Origin: Chryseobacterium gregarium DSM 19109
GTDB lineage: Bacteria; Bacteroidota; Bacteroidia; Flavobacteriales; Weeksellaceae
Assembly: GCF_000430845.1 (NCBI RefSeq)
Contig: NZ_KE387264.1
Location: 64,750-128,749, forward strand
Reading direction: 5' to 3'
DNA: 64,000 nucleotides
Numbering within the stretch: position 1 is the stretch's first letter; each line of letters starts with the position of its first letter. The notes under the pieces are model-generated. The model did no database searches. It was not told the origin of the DNA and saw only the letters and a list, made by a program, of their open reading frames with translations. Below, one piece after another: positions 1-9,243 of the stretch. A program made the position numbers and the translations under genes.

Positions 1-21
1 ACAAATAAATATTTTTAACAG

Positions 22-1332
22 ATGAATAAAATTCTTATGTGGTCTATTACGGCAGCTTTGGCAGGATTTCTTTTTGGTTTCGATGTCGTAGTGATTTCCG
101 GTGCAGATAAAAAACTGCAGGCACTCTGGGGCAGCTCAGATGCATTTCACGGAGCGGTCGTGATGGGAATGGCATTGTGGGGTACCGTGATAGGCGCCAT
201 TTTCGGCGGAATACCAACCAATACATTAGGGAGGAAAAAAACGCTTTTAATCATTGGTATTTTATATGCGTTTTCTGCGATAGGAACAGCCCTTTCCAAT
301 GATCCTTATCTGTTTGCATTTTTCAGGTTTATGGGTGGTCTGGGCGTTGGTGCTTCTACGATTGCTGCACCGGCTTATATTTCAGAGATTGCGCCTGCAA
401 AAGACCGTGGCAGAATGGTTTCCCTGTATCAGTTCAATATTGTTCTGGGGATTCTGATTGCATTTTTATCAAATTATTTATTAAGCGGTATTGGTGATAA
501 CGACTGGAGATGGATGCTTGGCGTTCAGGCCATTCCTGCAGCTATTTATACATTATGTGTTCTCACCATTCCTGAAAGTCCGAGATGGCTGGTTTCCCAA
601 TCCAGAATAGAAGAAGCAAAAAAAGTAATGAAAATCCTGAGTCCGGATCAGGATTCCGATACCTTGATCACGCAGATGGAAGATGACCACGCAGAATCGC
701 CAAAGGAAAATATCTTTATGAAAAAATACCGTTTTCCGCTGATGCTGGCTTTTCTCGTAGCCTTTTTCAATCAGATGTCTGGGATTAACGCATTCCTGTA
801 TTATGCACCAAGGATTTTTGGTGAAGCCGGTTTAGGCGAAAAAACAGCATTGCTCAGCAGTATCGGGATCGGTGTCGTGAATATGGTTTTCACTTTGGTC
901 GGGGTCAACCTCATTGATAAAGTCGGAAGAAGAACATTGATGTATTTGGGTTCCGTAGGGTATATCATTTCTTTAGGACTCGTTTCTATGGCATTTTATT
1001 TCCATTGGTCGGGATTGGCGATTCCAATTTTCCTTTTTCTGTTTATAGCTTCTCACGCGATTGGTCAGGGAACGGTGATCTGGGTATTTATTTCGGAGAT
1101 TTTTCCGAATCATCTCCGGGCATCAGGACAGGCTTTCGGAAGTACCACACACTGGCTTTTGGCAGCAATCATCCCATCATTGATTCCTACCTTATTTTCA
1201 ACGATCGGAGCAGGGACCGTATTTTTGGTCTTTACCGTTGCGATGGTGTTCCAATTATTATTCGTGATGTTTATGATGCCGGAAACCAAAGGTATATCAC
1301 TTGAAAAATTAAGCAAAACACTGACGAAATAG
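22..1332 (+). CDS. MFS sugar porter, probable fructose/H+ symporter
   Basis: This 436-residue inner-membrane protein has about 12 hydrophobic segments and the sugar-porter signatures: GRKK at residues 70-73 after the second helix, PESPRWL at 184-190, a second GRR in the C-terminal half (KVGRRTLMY) and a PETKG end motif. Family members move hexoses or pentoses with protons. It is first in a run of same-strand genes ending with a fructokinase, so import of fructose released by the two GH32 enzymes is the natural job; that substrate is inferred from context. The gap to the next gene is 95 bp with no terminator. The start is the first ATG. The promoter and any regulator lie upstream of the window. 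Confidence 0.88.
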   Translation: MNKILMWSITAALAGFLFGFDVVVISGADKKLQALWGSSDAFHGAVVMGMALWGTVIGAIFGGIPTNTLGRKKTLLIIGILYAFSAIGTALSNDPYLFAFFRFMGGLGVGASTIAAPAYISEIAPAKDRGRMVSLYQFNIVLGILIAFLSNYLLSGIGDNDWRWMLGVQAIPAAIYTLCVLTIPESPRWLVSQSRIEEAKKVMKILSPDQDSDTLITQMEDDHAESPKENIFMKKYRFPLMLAFLVAFFNQMSGINAFLYYAPRIFGEAGLGEKTALLSSIGIGVVNMVFTLVGVNLIDKVGRRTLMYLGSVGYIISLGLVSMAFYFHWSGLAIPIFLFLFIASHAIGQGTVIWVFISEIFPNHLRASGQAFGSTTHWLLAAIIPSLIPTLFSTIGAGTVFLVFTVAMVFQLLFVMFMMPETKGISLEKLSKTLTK

Positions 1333-1427
1333 ATTTAAAAGATCATTATAATCATCAGAAAGAACACTTATATCAACTGAATAATGTGTCTTTAAAATAA
1401 TTCAAAAATTTCCTATTAATAATCATA

Positions 1428-2990
1428 ATGAAGAAAATCATATCAACTTTAATCATCGCTGCCACGTTTTATTCCGGGCTCAACGCACAGTCGGATTCGA
1501 AAACGTCTGAAGAGCAGCTTTACAGACCCAACTATCACTTCACTCCTCAAAAAGGCTGGATGAATGACCCGAACGGCCTGTTTTATCTCAACGGAACGTA
1601 TCACTTATTTTTCCAGTATACACCGTTTCAGAGCGTGCCGGATTTTGCTAAGATGCATTGGGGACACGCCATCAGCAAAGATCTTATCAAATGGGAAGAA
1701 TTGCCTCCTGCAATTGCCTATGACGAGAAGGGCGCCATATTCTCAGGAAGTGCTGTTGTGGATAAGGATAATACATCAGGTTTTGGCGATGGGAAAAATG
1801 TTCCGTTGGTAGCGATTTTTACGTACCACAATATGAAAAAAGAGCAAGCCGGAGAAATTGACGCACAGTCTCAGGCAATCGCCTATTCTTTAGATAACGG
1901 AAAAACCTGGACCAAATACAGTAACAATCCGGTATTGAAAAATCCGGGGATCAAAGATTTCCGGGATCCGAAAGTTTTCTGGGATGCCAAAAGAAAACAA
2001 TGGGTGATGGGATTGGCGGTACAGGACCGGCAGCATTTTTATGCCTCAAAAAACCTGAAAGACTGGACTTTCCTTTCAGAATTTGGTAAAGATTTCGGCG
2101 GACACGGCGGCGTTTGGGAATGTCCGGATCTTTTTCCGATCAAGGTAGAAGGAACCAATGAAGAAAAATGGGTGCTTATTGTTAACATCAATCCTGGTGG
2201 TCCGAACGGAGGCTCTGCCGCTCAGTATTTTGTAGGTGATTTTGACGGAAAAACCTTCAAAATGGATGATATTTTTACAAAGCAGCTCGAAAAAGAAAAA
2301 GTGGTCTGGCTGGATTGGGGACGCGATAATTATGCGAGCGTCTCTTTTGATAACGTTCCTGATAACAAAAGAGTCATTATCGGATGGATGTCGAACTGGG
2401 ATTATTCACCAAATGTGCCTACGGAAAAATGGAGAGGAAGTTCGACTATTCCCCGTGAAGTGATTTTGAAAAGGTCAAAAGATGGTTACACTCTGAAAAA
2501 TATTCCTGTTTCCCAGCTTAAAAATTACGAAGGAAAGGCAGTTAAAAAAGAAATTAACCTTGGTTCTGATCAAAAGCTCATCGGCAAAGGAGAAATAGAT
2601 CTTTCCAAAACAGTTATAGATGTTGATCTCAAAAAAATGACCAAAGGAGTGTATACTTTTGCTTTGAAAAATTCACTGGGAGAACAAGTGATTTTCGGAA
2701 TTGATAATAATAAAAAGGAACTGTTTATTGACCGTACCCAATCAGGAAAAACCGATTTCAAGAACAATTTTGCAGACCGGATTTCAAAAGCGCCATTATC
2801 AAAAAGCTACCAAAATGCAACGCTTAAAATGGTATTGGATAAAACTTCCATCGAAATGTTCTTCAATAACGGTGAAAAGGTTATGACCGAAATTTTCTTC
2901 CCTAATAAAAACTTCTCGGAACTGAGCTTATCCACAGATACCAAAGGAAGTACCGTGAACTTCAATGCTCATCAGATTAATATTAAATAA
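1428..2990 (+). CDS. GH32 fructan hydrolase, exo-type (levanase/inulinase/invertase-like)
   Basis: A 520-residue glycoside hydrolase family 32 enzyme with a signal peptide ending near residue 20 (GLNAQ). The three GH32 landmarks are all present: WMNDPNG with the nucleophile Asp47, RDP with Asp180, and WECPDLF with the acid/base Glu231. A five-bladed propeller domain is followed from about residue 370 by the usual beta-sandwich. There is no lipobox, so it is probably periplasmic. It should cut terminal fructose from fructo-oligosaccharides or sucrose; exo action is inferred from the classical motif and the periplasmic prediction. Only 11 bp separate it from susC, so the two are co-transcribed. 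Confidence 0.93.
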   Translation: MKKIISTLIIAATFYSGLNAQSDSKTSEEQLYRPNYHFTPQKGWMNDPNGLFYLNGTYHLFFQYTPFQSVPDFAKMHWGHAISKDLIKWEELPPAIAYDEKGAIFSGSAVVDKDNTSGFGDGKNVPLVAIFTYHNMKKEQAGEIDAQSQAIAYSLDNGKTWTKYSNNPVLKNPGIKDFRDPKVFWDAKRKQWVMGLAVQDRQHFYASKNLKDWTFLSEFGKDFGGHGGVWECPDLFPIKVEGTNEEKWVLIVNINPGGPNGGSAAQYFVGDFDGKTFKMDDIFTKQLEKEKVVWLDWGRDNYASVSFDNVPDNKRVIIGWMSNWDYSPNVPTEKWRGSSTIPREVILKRSKDGYTLKNIPVSQLKNYEGKAVKKEINLGSDQKLIGKGEIDLSKTVIDVDLKKMTKGVYTFALKNSLGEQVIFGIDNNKKELFIDRTQSGKTDFKNNFADRISKAPLSKSYQNATLKMVLDKTSIEMFFNNGEKVMTEIFFPNKNFSELSLSTDTKGSTVNFNAHQINIK

Positions 2991-3001
2991 AAAACTATAC
3001 T

Positions 3002-6000
3002 ATGAAGAAATACAAAATAGCCATCGCCTTTTGCCTTCTGCCTTTTTCGTATGTATTTGCGCAGGAAGTCATTAAAGGTAAGGTGGTTTCCTCAAATCAG
3101 AAACCGTTGAGCGGTGTTGTTGTAACCGTTTCGGAAACCGGAGCCAATACCACCACAGACAGCAGTGGCGCATTTCAGATCAATGACCTGCAAAAAGGCA
3201 ATACTTTAATTTTTACGTATCCGGATTATTCCACCCGTGAAGTGGTGGTGGATGAAAAGACGGTTCTTAACATCGTTTTAGCAACAGAGAAAATAAAAAG
3301 CATCGATGAGGTGATCGTAACCGGATATACCAAGCAGAAAAAAGCAGACATTACGGGTGCAGTTTCCGTGGTGGATATGAAAGACCTGAACAAGCAGGCT
3401 GAACCCAATCCGATCAAAGCTTTGCAGGGAAGGGTAGCGGGGGTTAACATCACAGCCGACGGATCTCCTTCGGGCGGTAATACAAAAGTCCTGATTCGTG
3501 GGGTTGGAACATTGAACAATACAGATCCACTGTACGTAATAGACGGTGTTCCCACAAAAGCCGGGATGCACGAGCTTAACCCAAGTGACATCGAAACGAT
3601 GCAGGTGCTGAAAGATGCATCTTCAGCAAGTATCTACGGTTCACGGGCTGGCAATGGTGTTATCATTATCACTACCAAAAAAGGAAAAAAAGGAAAGATG
3701 AGAATCGACCTCAATTATTATACGGCGTATTCACAATATGCAAAGAAAACAGAGGTTCTGAATGCAAAACAATTCGGACAGGTTCTTTGGCAGGCGAATA
3801 TCAATGACGGACTGAACCCGAATAGCAACAATTTGAGCTACAGTTTTGACTGGGGTGTTCAGAATGGTATCCCAACTTTGTACAACAGCTATGTTCCGGA
3901 ATATCTGGATGCCGGAAAAACGATGAAATCAGCCAATACCAACTGGTACGATGAGGTTTCTCAGACCGGGGTTGCCAATTCGCTGGATGTATCTGCTTCG
4001 AGTGCTTCGGACAAAGGGTCTTACTTTTTCTCAATGGGATATTACAATAATGACGGAATCGTGAAACTGACCAATTTCAAAAGATTATCTGCCCGTGTCA
4101 ATACTTCTTATAACTTTTTCGACGGAAAACTAAAAATCGGAGAAAATTTCACCTTCAATAAAACCAATGAACTAATGGATCCCGGCGTTTTGGATCCTGC
4201 TTTACGTGCTTTGCCCATCATTCCGGTTCATACTGTTGACGGAATTGGTTGGGGCGGTCCTCCGGTCGGCGGAATGAATGATAGGCAAAATCCTGTCAGA
4301 CTTTTGGAATACAATAAAGACAACGGCTACCAATACCAAAGGTTCTTCGGAAATGTATATGCCGAATTGCAGCCTGTAAAAAATCTGACCTTAAAATCCA
4401 GTTTCGGAATCGATCTTTCCAATTATTACAAAAGAATGCTGCAAAGAAGCTATGTTTCAGGCCGTCTGCATAACGAAACCAATGCAGTGAACATCGACCA
4501 GTCAGACACCGAAAAATGGACGTGGTCAAATACCGCGCAATACACCGCAAAAGCAGGAAAACATCATTTTGATCTTTTAGGAGGGATGGAAATGTACAAG
4601 GATACCTATAAAAATACCTGGCTGAGAAAAGAAGGATTCCTGATAGAAACACCGGATTATATGTATCCAGAGGCGGGAACCGGAGACGCTTTCAACGGCG
4701 GAAGTTCCACCTATTACAGCCTGATGTCTTACTTCGGAAAATTTTCCTACGATTATGACAACCGCTACCTTTTCTCTGCAACCATGCGTTATGACGGCTC
4801 TTCAAGATTCGGTAAAAATAACCGTTTCGGAACCTTTCCTGCATTCTCGGCAGGATGGAGAATCAATAAAGAACATTTTGCAGAAAATCTGATCCCGTTT
4901 TTCTCAGATTTAAGATTAAGAGCAGGTTGGGGACAGACCGGGAATCAGGAAATCAGCAATTCGGCGGTTTATTCACTGTATATAGCAAACTATGCAGGCG
5001 GCAATCCAACGTGGGCAACATCTTACGGTGCGGCTTATGATATTTCCGGTGTTGGAAGCGGATTACTGCCATCAGGATTTATCGCAACTCAGACAAAGAA
5101 TGATGACCTGAGATGGGAAACCACCACGCAGACCAATCTCGGTCTGGATTTCGGATTCTTTAATCAAAAACTTACTGGTAGTATTGATGTTTATAAAAAA
5201 GCAACAAAAGACATTCTGGTATCGCCGCCTTATCTTGCGGTGATCGGAGAAGGAGGAAATCGATGGGTTAATGGTGCATCGATGGAGAATAAAGGGATTG
5301 AAGTTGCATTGTCTTATCAGAATGAAACTGCTGGAGGTTTCCGCTACGAAGTTTCAGGAAACATCTCGATGAACCGTAACAAAATTACCGAACTTCCGCA
5401 ATCTGTTGTCAACAATTACGGCGGAAACGGAACAACAGATAATATTCTGGGACGTCCCTTTAACTCAATGTACGGTTATGTTGCAGACGGAATTTTCAGG
5501 ACTCAGGCAGAGGTGGATAATTCTGCAAGTCAATCGGGGGGTGAAGGTTTGGGAAGAATTCGCTATGCAGATTTAAATGGTGACGGTATCATTAATGAAA
5601 AAGACAGAACGTGGATTGGCAATCCGAATCCGGGATTTATGTACGGGATCAACCTCAACTTTTCATATAAAAACTTTGATCTTTCGACATTCTGGCAGGG
5701 CATCGGTGATGTAGATGTCATTAATTCAAAAAAATACCAGACTGATTTCTGGAGCGTGGATGATGTAGGTTCCAATAAAGGGACAAGGCTTCTGAATGCG
5801 TGGTCGCCGCAGAATCCCAATTCGGATATTCCTGCGCTTACAACAGTGGACAGCAATGCAGAATCCAGATTCTCATCGTATTATGTAGAAAGCGGAAGTT
5901 ATCTGAAGCTGAGGGTTTTACAGTTGGGCTACACGTTCCCGAAATATTTAATGGAACAATATCACATCGTTAATTTCAGGATGTATGCAAGTGTTCAGAA

Positions 6001-6109
6001 TCTTTGGACGATAAAATCAAAAAGCTTTACAGGAATAGATCCTGAAACACCGGCATTCGGTTATCCGTTGCCGCTGACGTTCAATTTCGGAGTTAATTTT
6101 TCCCTATAA
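3002..6109 (+). CDS. susC: SusC-like TonB-dependent outer-membrane transporter (RagA family)
   Basis: A 1035-residue SusC-type receptor. After a signal peptide (ending YVFAQ) comes a carboxypeptidase-regulatory-like domain (about 21-105), then the plug (about 110-235, beginning VIVTGYTKQKKADITGAV) and a 22-strand barrel ending in an aromatic beta-signal (NFGVNFSL). It imports oligosaccharides across the outer membrane using TonB energy, with the SusD lipoprotein as lid; susD starts 18 bp downstream. The flanking GH32 genes make fructo-oligosaccharides the likely cargo. Length and architecture are normal for the family. Confidence 0.95.
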   Translation: MKKYKIAIAFCLLPFSYVFAQEVIKGKVVSSNQKPLSGVVVTVSETGANTTTDSSGAFQINDLQKGNTLIFTYPDYSTREVVVDEKTVLNIVLATEKIKSIDEVIVTGYTKQKKADITGAVSVVDMKDLNKQAEPNPIKALQGRVAGVNITADGSPSGGNTKVLIRGVGTLNNTDPLYVIDGVPTKAGMHELNPSDIETMQVLKDASSASIYGSRAGNGVIIITTKKGKKGKMRIDLNYYTAYSQYAKKTEVLNAKQFGQVLWQANINDGLNPNSNNLSYSFDWGVQNGIPTLYNSYVPEYLDAGKTMKSANTNWYDEVSQTGVANSLDVSASSASDKGSYFFSMGYYNNDGIVKLTNFKRLSARVNTSYNFFDGKLKIGENFTFNKTNELMDPGVLDPALRALPIIPVHTVDGIGWGGPPVGGMNDRQNPVRLLEYNKDNGYQYQRFFGNVYAELQPVKNLTLKSSFGIDLSNYYKRMLQRSYVSGRLHNETNAVNIDQSDTEKWTWSNTAQYTAKAGKHHFDLLGGMEMYKDTYKNTWLRKEGFLIETPDYMYPEAGTGDAFNGGSSTYYSLMSYFGKFSYDYDNRYLFSATMRYDGSSRFGKNNRFGTFPAFSAGWRINKEHFAENLIPFFSDLRLRAGWGQTGNQEISNSAVYSLYIANYAGGNPTWATSYGAAYDISGVGSGLLPSGFIATQTKNDDLRWETTTQTNLGLDFGFFNQKLTGSIDVYKKATKDILVSPPYLAVIGEGGNRWVNGASMENKGIEVALSYQNETAGGFRYEVSGNISMNRNKITELPQSVVNNYGGNGTTDNILGRPFNSMYGYVADGIFRTQAEVDNSASQSGGEGLGRIRYADLNGDGIINEKDRTWIGNPNPGFMYGINLNFSYKNFDLSTFWQGIGDVDVINSKKYQTDFWSVDDVGSNKGTRLLNAWSPQNPNSDIPALTTVDSNAESRFSSYYVESGSYLKLRVLQLGYTFPKYLMEQYHIVNFRMYASVQNLWTIKSKSFTGIDPETPAFGYPLPLTFNFGVNFSL

Positions 6110-6127
6110 TTTTTAAATGATAAAAAA

Positions 6128-7825
6128 ATGAAAAATAATATACTTTTGACAATAGCTTTTGCCTTTTTGCTGGGAACGACTTCCTGCAATGATTTTCTGG
6201 ACAATGAGCCGAGAGGCGTCCTGTCGGAAGCCGATGTGGTAACGCCCCAGAATGTGGATGGCTTTGTGGTTGCAGCGTATGCATCTCTCGGAAACGACCA
6301 TTATGATACCCCTTTCAGCCTTTGGCCGTATGGAAACGTCCGTTCTGATGATGCGTACAAAGGAGGAAGCGGAACCAATGATATCCAGACCTTTCACTTT
6401 TTTGAAATTTCAAACAATATCCGTTCGGATTTTGGTGAATTAGACCGATTATGGTATCTCAATTATGTGGGGATTTCCAGATGTAACAAAGCGATTGCCG
6501 CACTTAAGCAGCTTTCAGATGCCGAATATCCGAACAAACAAAAGCGGATTGCCGAGATGAGTTTCGTAAGAGGACATTACTACTTTTTACTGAAAACGTT
6601 ATTTAAATATGTGCCTTATGTCGATGAAAATACACCAATTGAGGATTATCCTAAAATCTCCAACAGGGCAAAGAACGACCAGCAACTTTGGGAAGCCATT
6701 GCTTCTAATTTTGAATTCGCAGCCGCTAATCTGCCTGCAACACAGCCGGAAGTCGGAAGACCAAAGAAAAGTGCAGCCTATGCTTATCTTGCTAAGGTAA
6801 GGCTGTATCAGGCATATGAGCAGGATGATAACTATACGGTAACGCAGGTAAATCCGATCACGCTGCAGAAATCTATTGATGCTGCCAATCAGGTGATCGG
6901 AAATTACACTTTGGAGCCGGATTTTGGATATAATTTCCTGCCCGGAACACACGAAAACGGTCCGGAGGCCGTCTTTTCCATTCAATATTCTGACAATGAC
7001 GGAACGCTTTTCGGAAGGCTTAATTTCGGCGATATGCTTTCTGTGCCGCAAGGTCTGGGATGCTGTGATTTTCATAAGCCAAGCCAGAATCTGGTCAACG
7101 CATTCAAAACGACACCGCAGGGATTACCGATGTTCGATACTTTTAACGATACAGATCTTAATTACAACCAGCTGAACAGTTACAAAGTAGATCCCAGATT
7201 ATATCACACCGTTGCTTTGCCCGGACTGCCTTGGAAATACGAAGAAAACAAAATCTTTCAGGAAAGCTGGAGCAGAAGCCCCGGAACTTACGGGTATTAT
7301 TCTTCATTGAAGGAAAATGTACCTGTAGGATGCGGCTGTACCGTGAATGTAGACCCTTTCTACGGAAATTCCAAAAACAGAATTATCATCCGTTATTCTG
7401 ATGTTTTGCTGATGAAAGCCGAAGCCTTAATTGAACTCGGACAAATCAACGAAGCATTGCCATTAATCAATCAGGTGAGACAGAGAGCGGCCAATAGTAC
7501 TGTTTTGACTGGAAGCTACACTACCAACAATCTGATCAGCCAATATGAGCCGGGCGTGAACTGTACCTGGAACCAGGATTTTGCAAGAAAAGCGTTGCGA
7601 TGGGAGAGAAGAATGGAGTTTGCCATGGAAGGAAGCCGTTTCTTCGACCTTGTGAGATGGGGAACTACAGCAGGAACAATGAATACCTATTATTCCGGTG
7701 AAAAAACAAAACGGTCTTACTATTCTCAGGCAGGATTTGACCACGGGATTGAAGAATACTGCCCGATTCCTTTGTCACAGATTAATTTCAGCCAGGGACT
7801 GTACCAACAAAATAACGGATACTAA
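6128..7825 (+). CDS. susD: SusD/RagB-family glycan-binding lipoprotein
   Basis: A 565-residue outer-membrane lipoprotein. The signal peptide ends in a lipobox with Cys20 (LGTTSC), followed by the typical NDFLDNEPRG start of SusD proteins. TPR-like helices and the conserved C-terminal stretch RWERRMEFAMEGSRFFDLVRWG, in which ERR/FDLVRWG is the RagB/SusD hallmark, are clear. It captures glycan at the cell surface and closes over the SusC barrel encoded 18 bp upstream. The next gene begins 12 bp downstream, so the operon continues. Sugar specificity cannot be read from this sequence and is inferred as fructan from its neighbours. Confidence 0.95.
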   Translation: MKNNILLTIAFAFLLGTTSCNDFLDNEPRGVLSEADVVTPQNVDGFVVAAYASLGNDHYDTPFSLWPYGNVRSDDAYKGGSGTNDIQTFHFFEISNNIRSDFGELDRLWYLNYVGISRCNKAIAALKQLSDAEYPNKQKRIAEMSFVRGHYYFLLKTLFKYVPYVDENTPIEDYPKISNRAKNDQQLWEAIASNFEFAAANLPATQPEVGRPKKSAAYAYLAKVRLYQAYEQDDNYTVTQVNPITLQKSIDAANQVIGNYTLEPDFGYNFLPGTHENGPEAVFSIQYSDNDGTLFGRLNFGDMLSVPQGLGCCDFHKPSQNLVNAFKTTPQGLPMFDTFNDTDLNYNQLNSYKVDPRLYHTVALPGLPWKYEENKIFQESWSRSPGTYGYYSSLKENVPVGCGCTVNVDPFYGNSKNRIIIRYSDVLLMKAEALIELGQINEALPLINQVRQRAANSTVLTGSYTTNNLISQYEPGVNCTWNQDFARKALRWERRMEFAMEGSRFFDLVRWGTTAGTMNTYYSGEKTKRSYYSQAGFDHGIEEYCPIPLSQINFSQGLYQQNNGY

Positions 7826-7837
7826 AACAAGATACAA

Positions 7838-9232
7838 ATGAAAACGATATTTAAAAAAATTCACATGATCATCATTCTGCTGATGTCCGCGGCTTTTATC
7901 TGGTCTTGCGACAGTCAGATGGATGATGGGCTTGTTACAGATGTTTCAGTCAATATTTCTTCTTTCAGCGTGAATAGTGTTTCTGGGGAAATTGATCATA
8001 AGAATGATAAAATCACCGTCACGCTTCCTTACGGAACAAGTGTAAAGACATTGGCTCCGGTCATTGAAATTCCGCAGGGTGCAATAGTTTCGCCGGCATC
8101 AGGAGCAACGGTTGATTTTTCACAGCCGGTTAAATTCAAAGTAAAAAATGGCAATATTTATAAAGATTATCAGGTCACTGTAAAAGCTCAGGATCCGATT
8201 ATCAGCTTTAAAATCAACGGATTGTCTGCTACTATCAATAATCCGGGCAAAACCATTTCTCTTACAGTGCCGGAAGGAACAAATCTTACCGCATTGCAGC
8301 CAATCATAGAAACCGGAAATGGTGTCAGCATCAATCCTGCATCGGGAACAACTATTAACTTTACCAGTCCGGTTTCGTTTACTGTTTCTAATGGCAGTCT
8401 TACGGAAGTGTATACAGCTAAGGTAACAACACCTGTTTCCGGACCGTCCGTTGCATTCCTTGGAACGGCTGCTACAAGAACAGGATTGATAAATCCGGAT
8501 GAGATTGCAGCTTCTGACTGGCTTTTCGGAAAATATTCAGGGGCAGTGTACGTTTCGGTTGCTGATATTGCAAGTGGTGCGACAAACCTGCAAAATATTG
8601 ATGTGATCTGGTGGCATTTCGACTCGGCTACCGCTCTACCGGGCGATGCGCTGAATACAAATGTAACTTCCAAAATCAAAACCTATCTTAATGGCGGAGG
8701 AAATATTTTGCTAACAAGCTTTGCTGCACAATATGTTGACGCTCTGGGAATAGTTCCTGCAGGCAAAGGACCGAATAATGTTTTCGGAGATTTTCTTCCG
8801 AACGGATTTACAGATACAGGAAGTGATTGGGGAATCTCTTTCAAAGGATATGAGAATCACCCGGTTTTCGATGGTCTTCAGACGTACGAATCCGGCAAAG
8901 CGAATCTGCTTGAGAAAGGTACATTCCGTCTGAATCATACGGCCTGGTGGTTCCTTCCGGATTGGGGTGGATACGTCAATGGTGCCGGCTGGAGAAGCCA
9001 GACGGGTGGTAATAATATTGCCAGTGAAGCTTGGGACAATACTTTGGACGGACGTGTTGCCATTGCTGAATTTCCCGGTGGAACGGCCAACAAAAAATGT
9101 ATGGTTATCTGTACAGGTGCCTACGACTGGTACAATGAAACTGCGAACGGAAACCCAAGCCAGCCCAACTCGTTTCAGGATAATATCAAAAAGATGACAG
9201 AGAACAGTCTCAATTATCTTGTAAACCATTAA
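7838..9232 (+). CDS. DUF4960 surface lipoprotein, probable fructan-binding protein
   Basis: A 464-residue lipoprotein with lipobox Cys24 (FIWSC). Two related beta-sandwich repeats (about 30-115 and 118-200, each with an 'xxINPASGxTxxF' pattern, DUF5018-like) precede a globular domain from about residue 205 to the end that matches DUF4960, including the Trp-rich WWFLPDWGGY stretch. DUF4960 proteins occur in Bacteroidota fructan loci next to SusD, where they act as extra surface binding proteins. The position between susD and a surface GH32 fits this. No catalytic motif is visible. It is 12 bp from both neighbours. Confidence 0.82.
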   Translation: MKTIFKKIHMIIILLMSAAFIWSCDSQMDDGLVTDVSVNISSFSVNSVSGEIDHKNDKITVTLPYGTSVKTLAPVIEIPQGAIVSPASGATVDFSQPVKFKVKNGNIYKDYQVTVKAQDPIISFKINGLSATINNPGKTISLTVPEGTNLTALQPIIETGNGVSINPASGTTINFTSPVSFTVSNGSLTEVYTAKVTTPVSGPSVAFLGTAATRTGLINPDEIAASDWLFGKYSGAVYVSVADIASGATNLQNIDVIWWHFDSATALPGDALNTNVTSKIKTYLNGGGNILLTSFAAQYVDALGIVPAGKGPNNVFGDFLPNGFTDTGSDWGISFKGYENHPVFDGLQTYESGKANLLEKGTFRLNHTAWWFLPDWGGYVNGAGWRSQTGGNNIASEAWDNTLDGRVAIAEFPGGTANKKCMVICTGAYDWYNETANGNPSQPNSFQDNIKKMTENSLNYLVNH

Positions 9233-9243
9233 TATCAGAACCT

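Noticed and set aside
8188..8679. A 163-codon minus-strand frame inside the DUF4960 gene
   Set aside because: The plus strand holds a clear lipoprotein with known domains in a tight operon; the antisense frame shows no motif.
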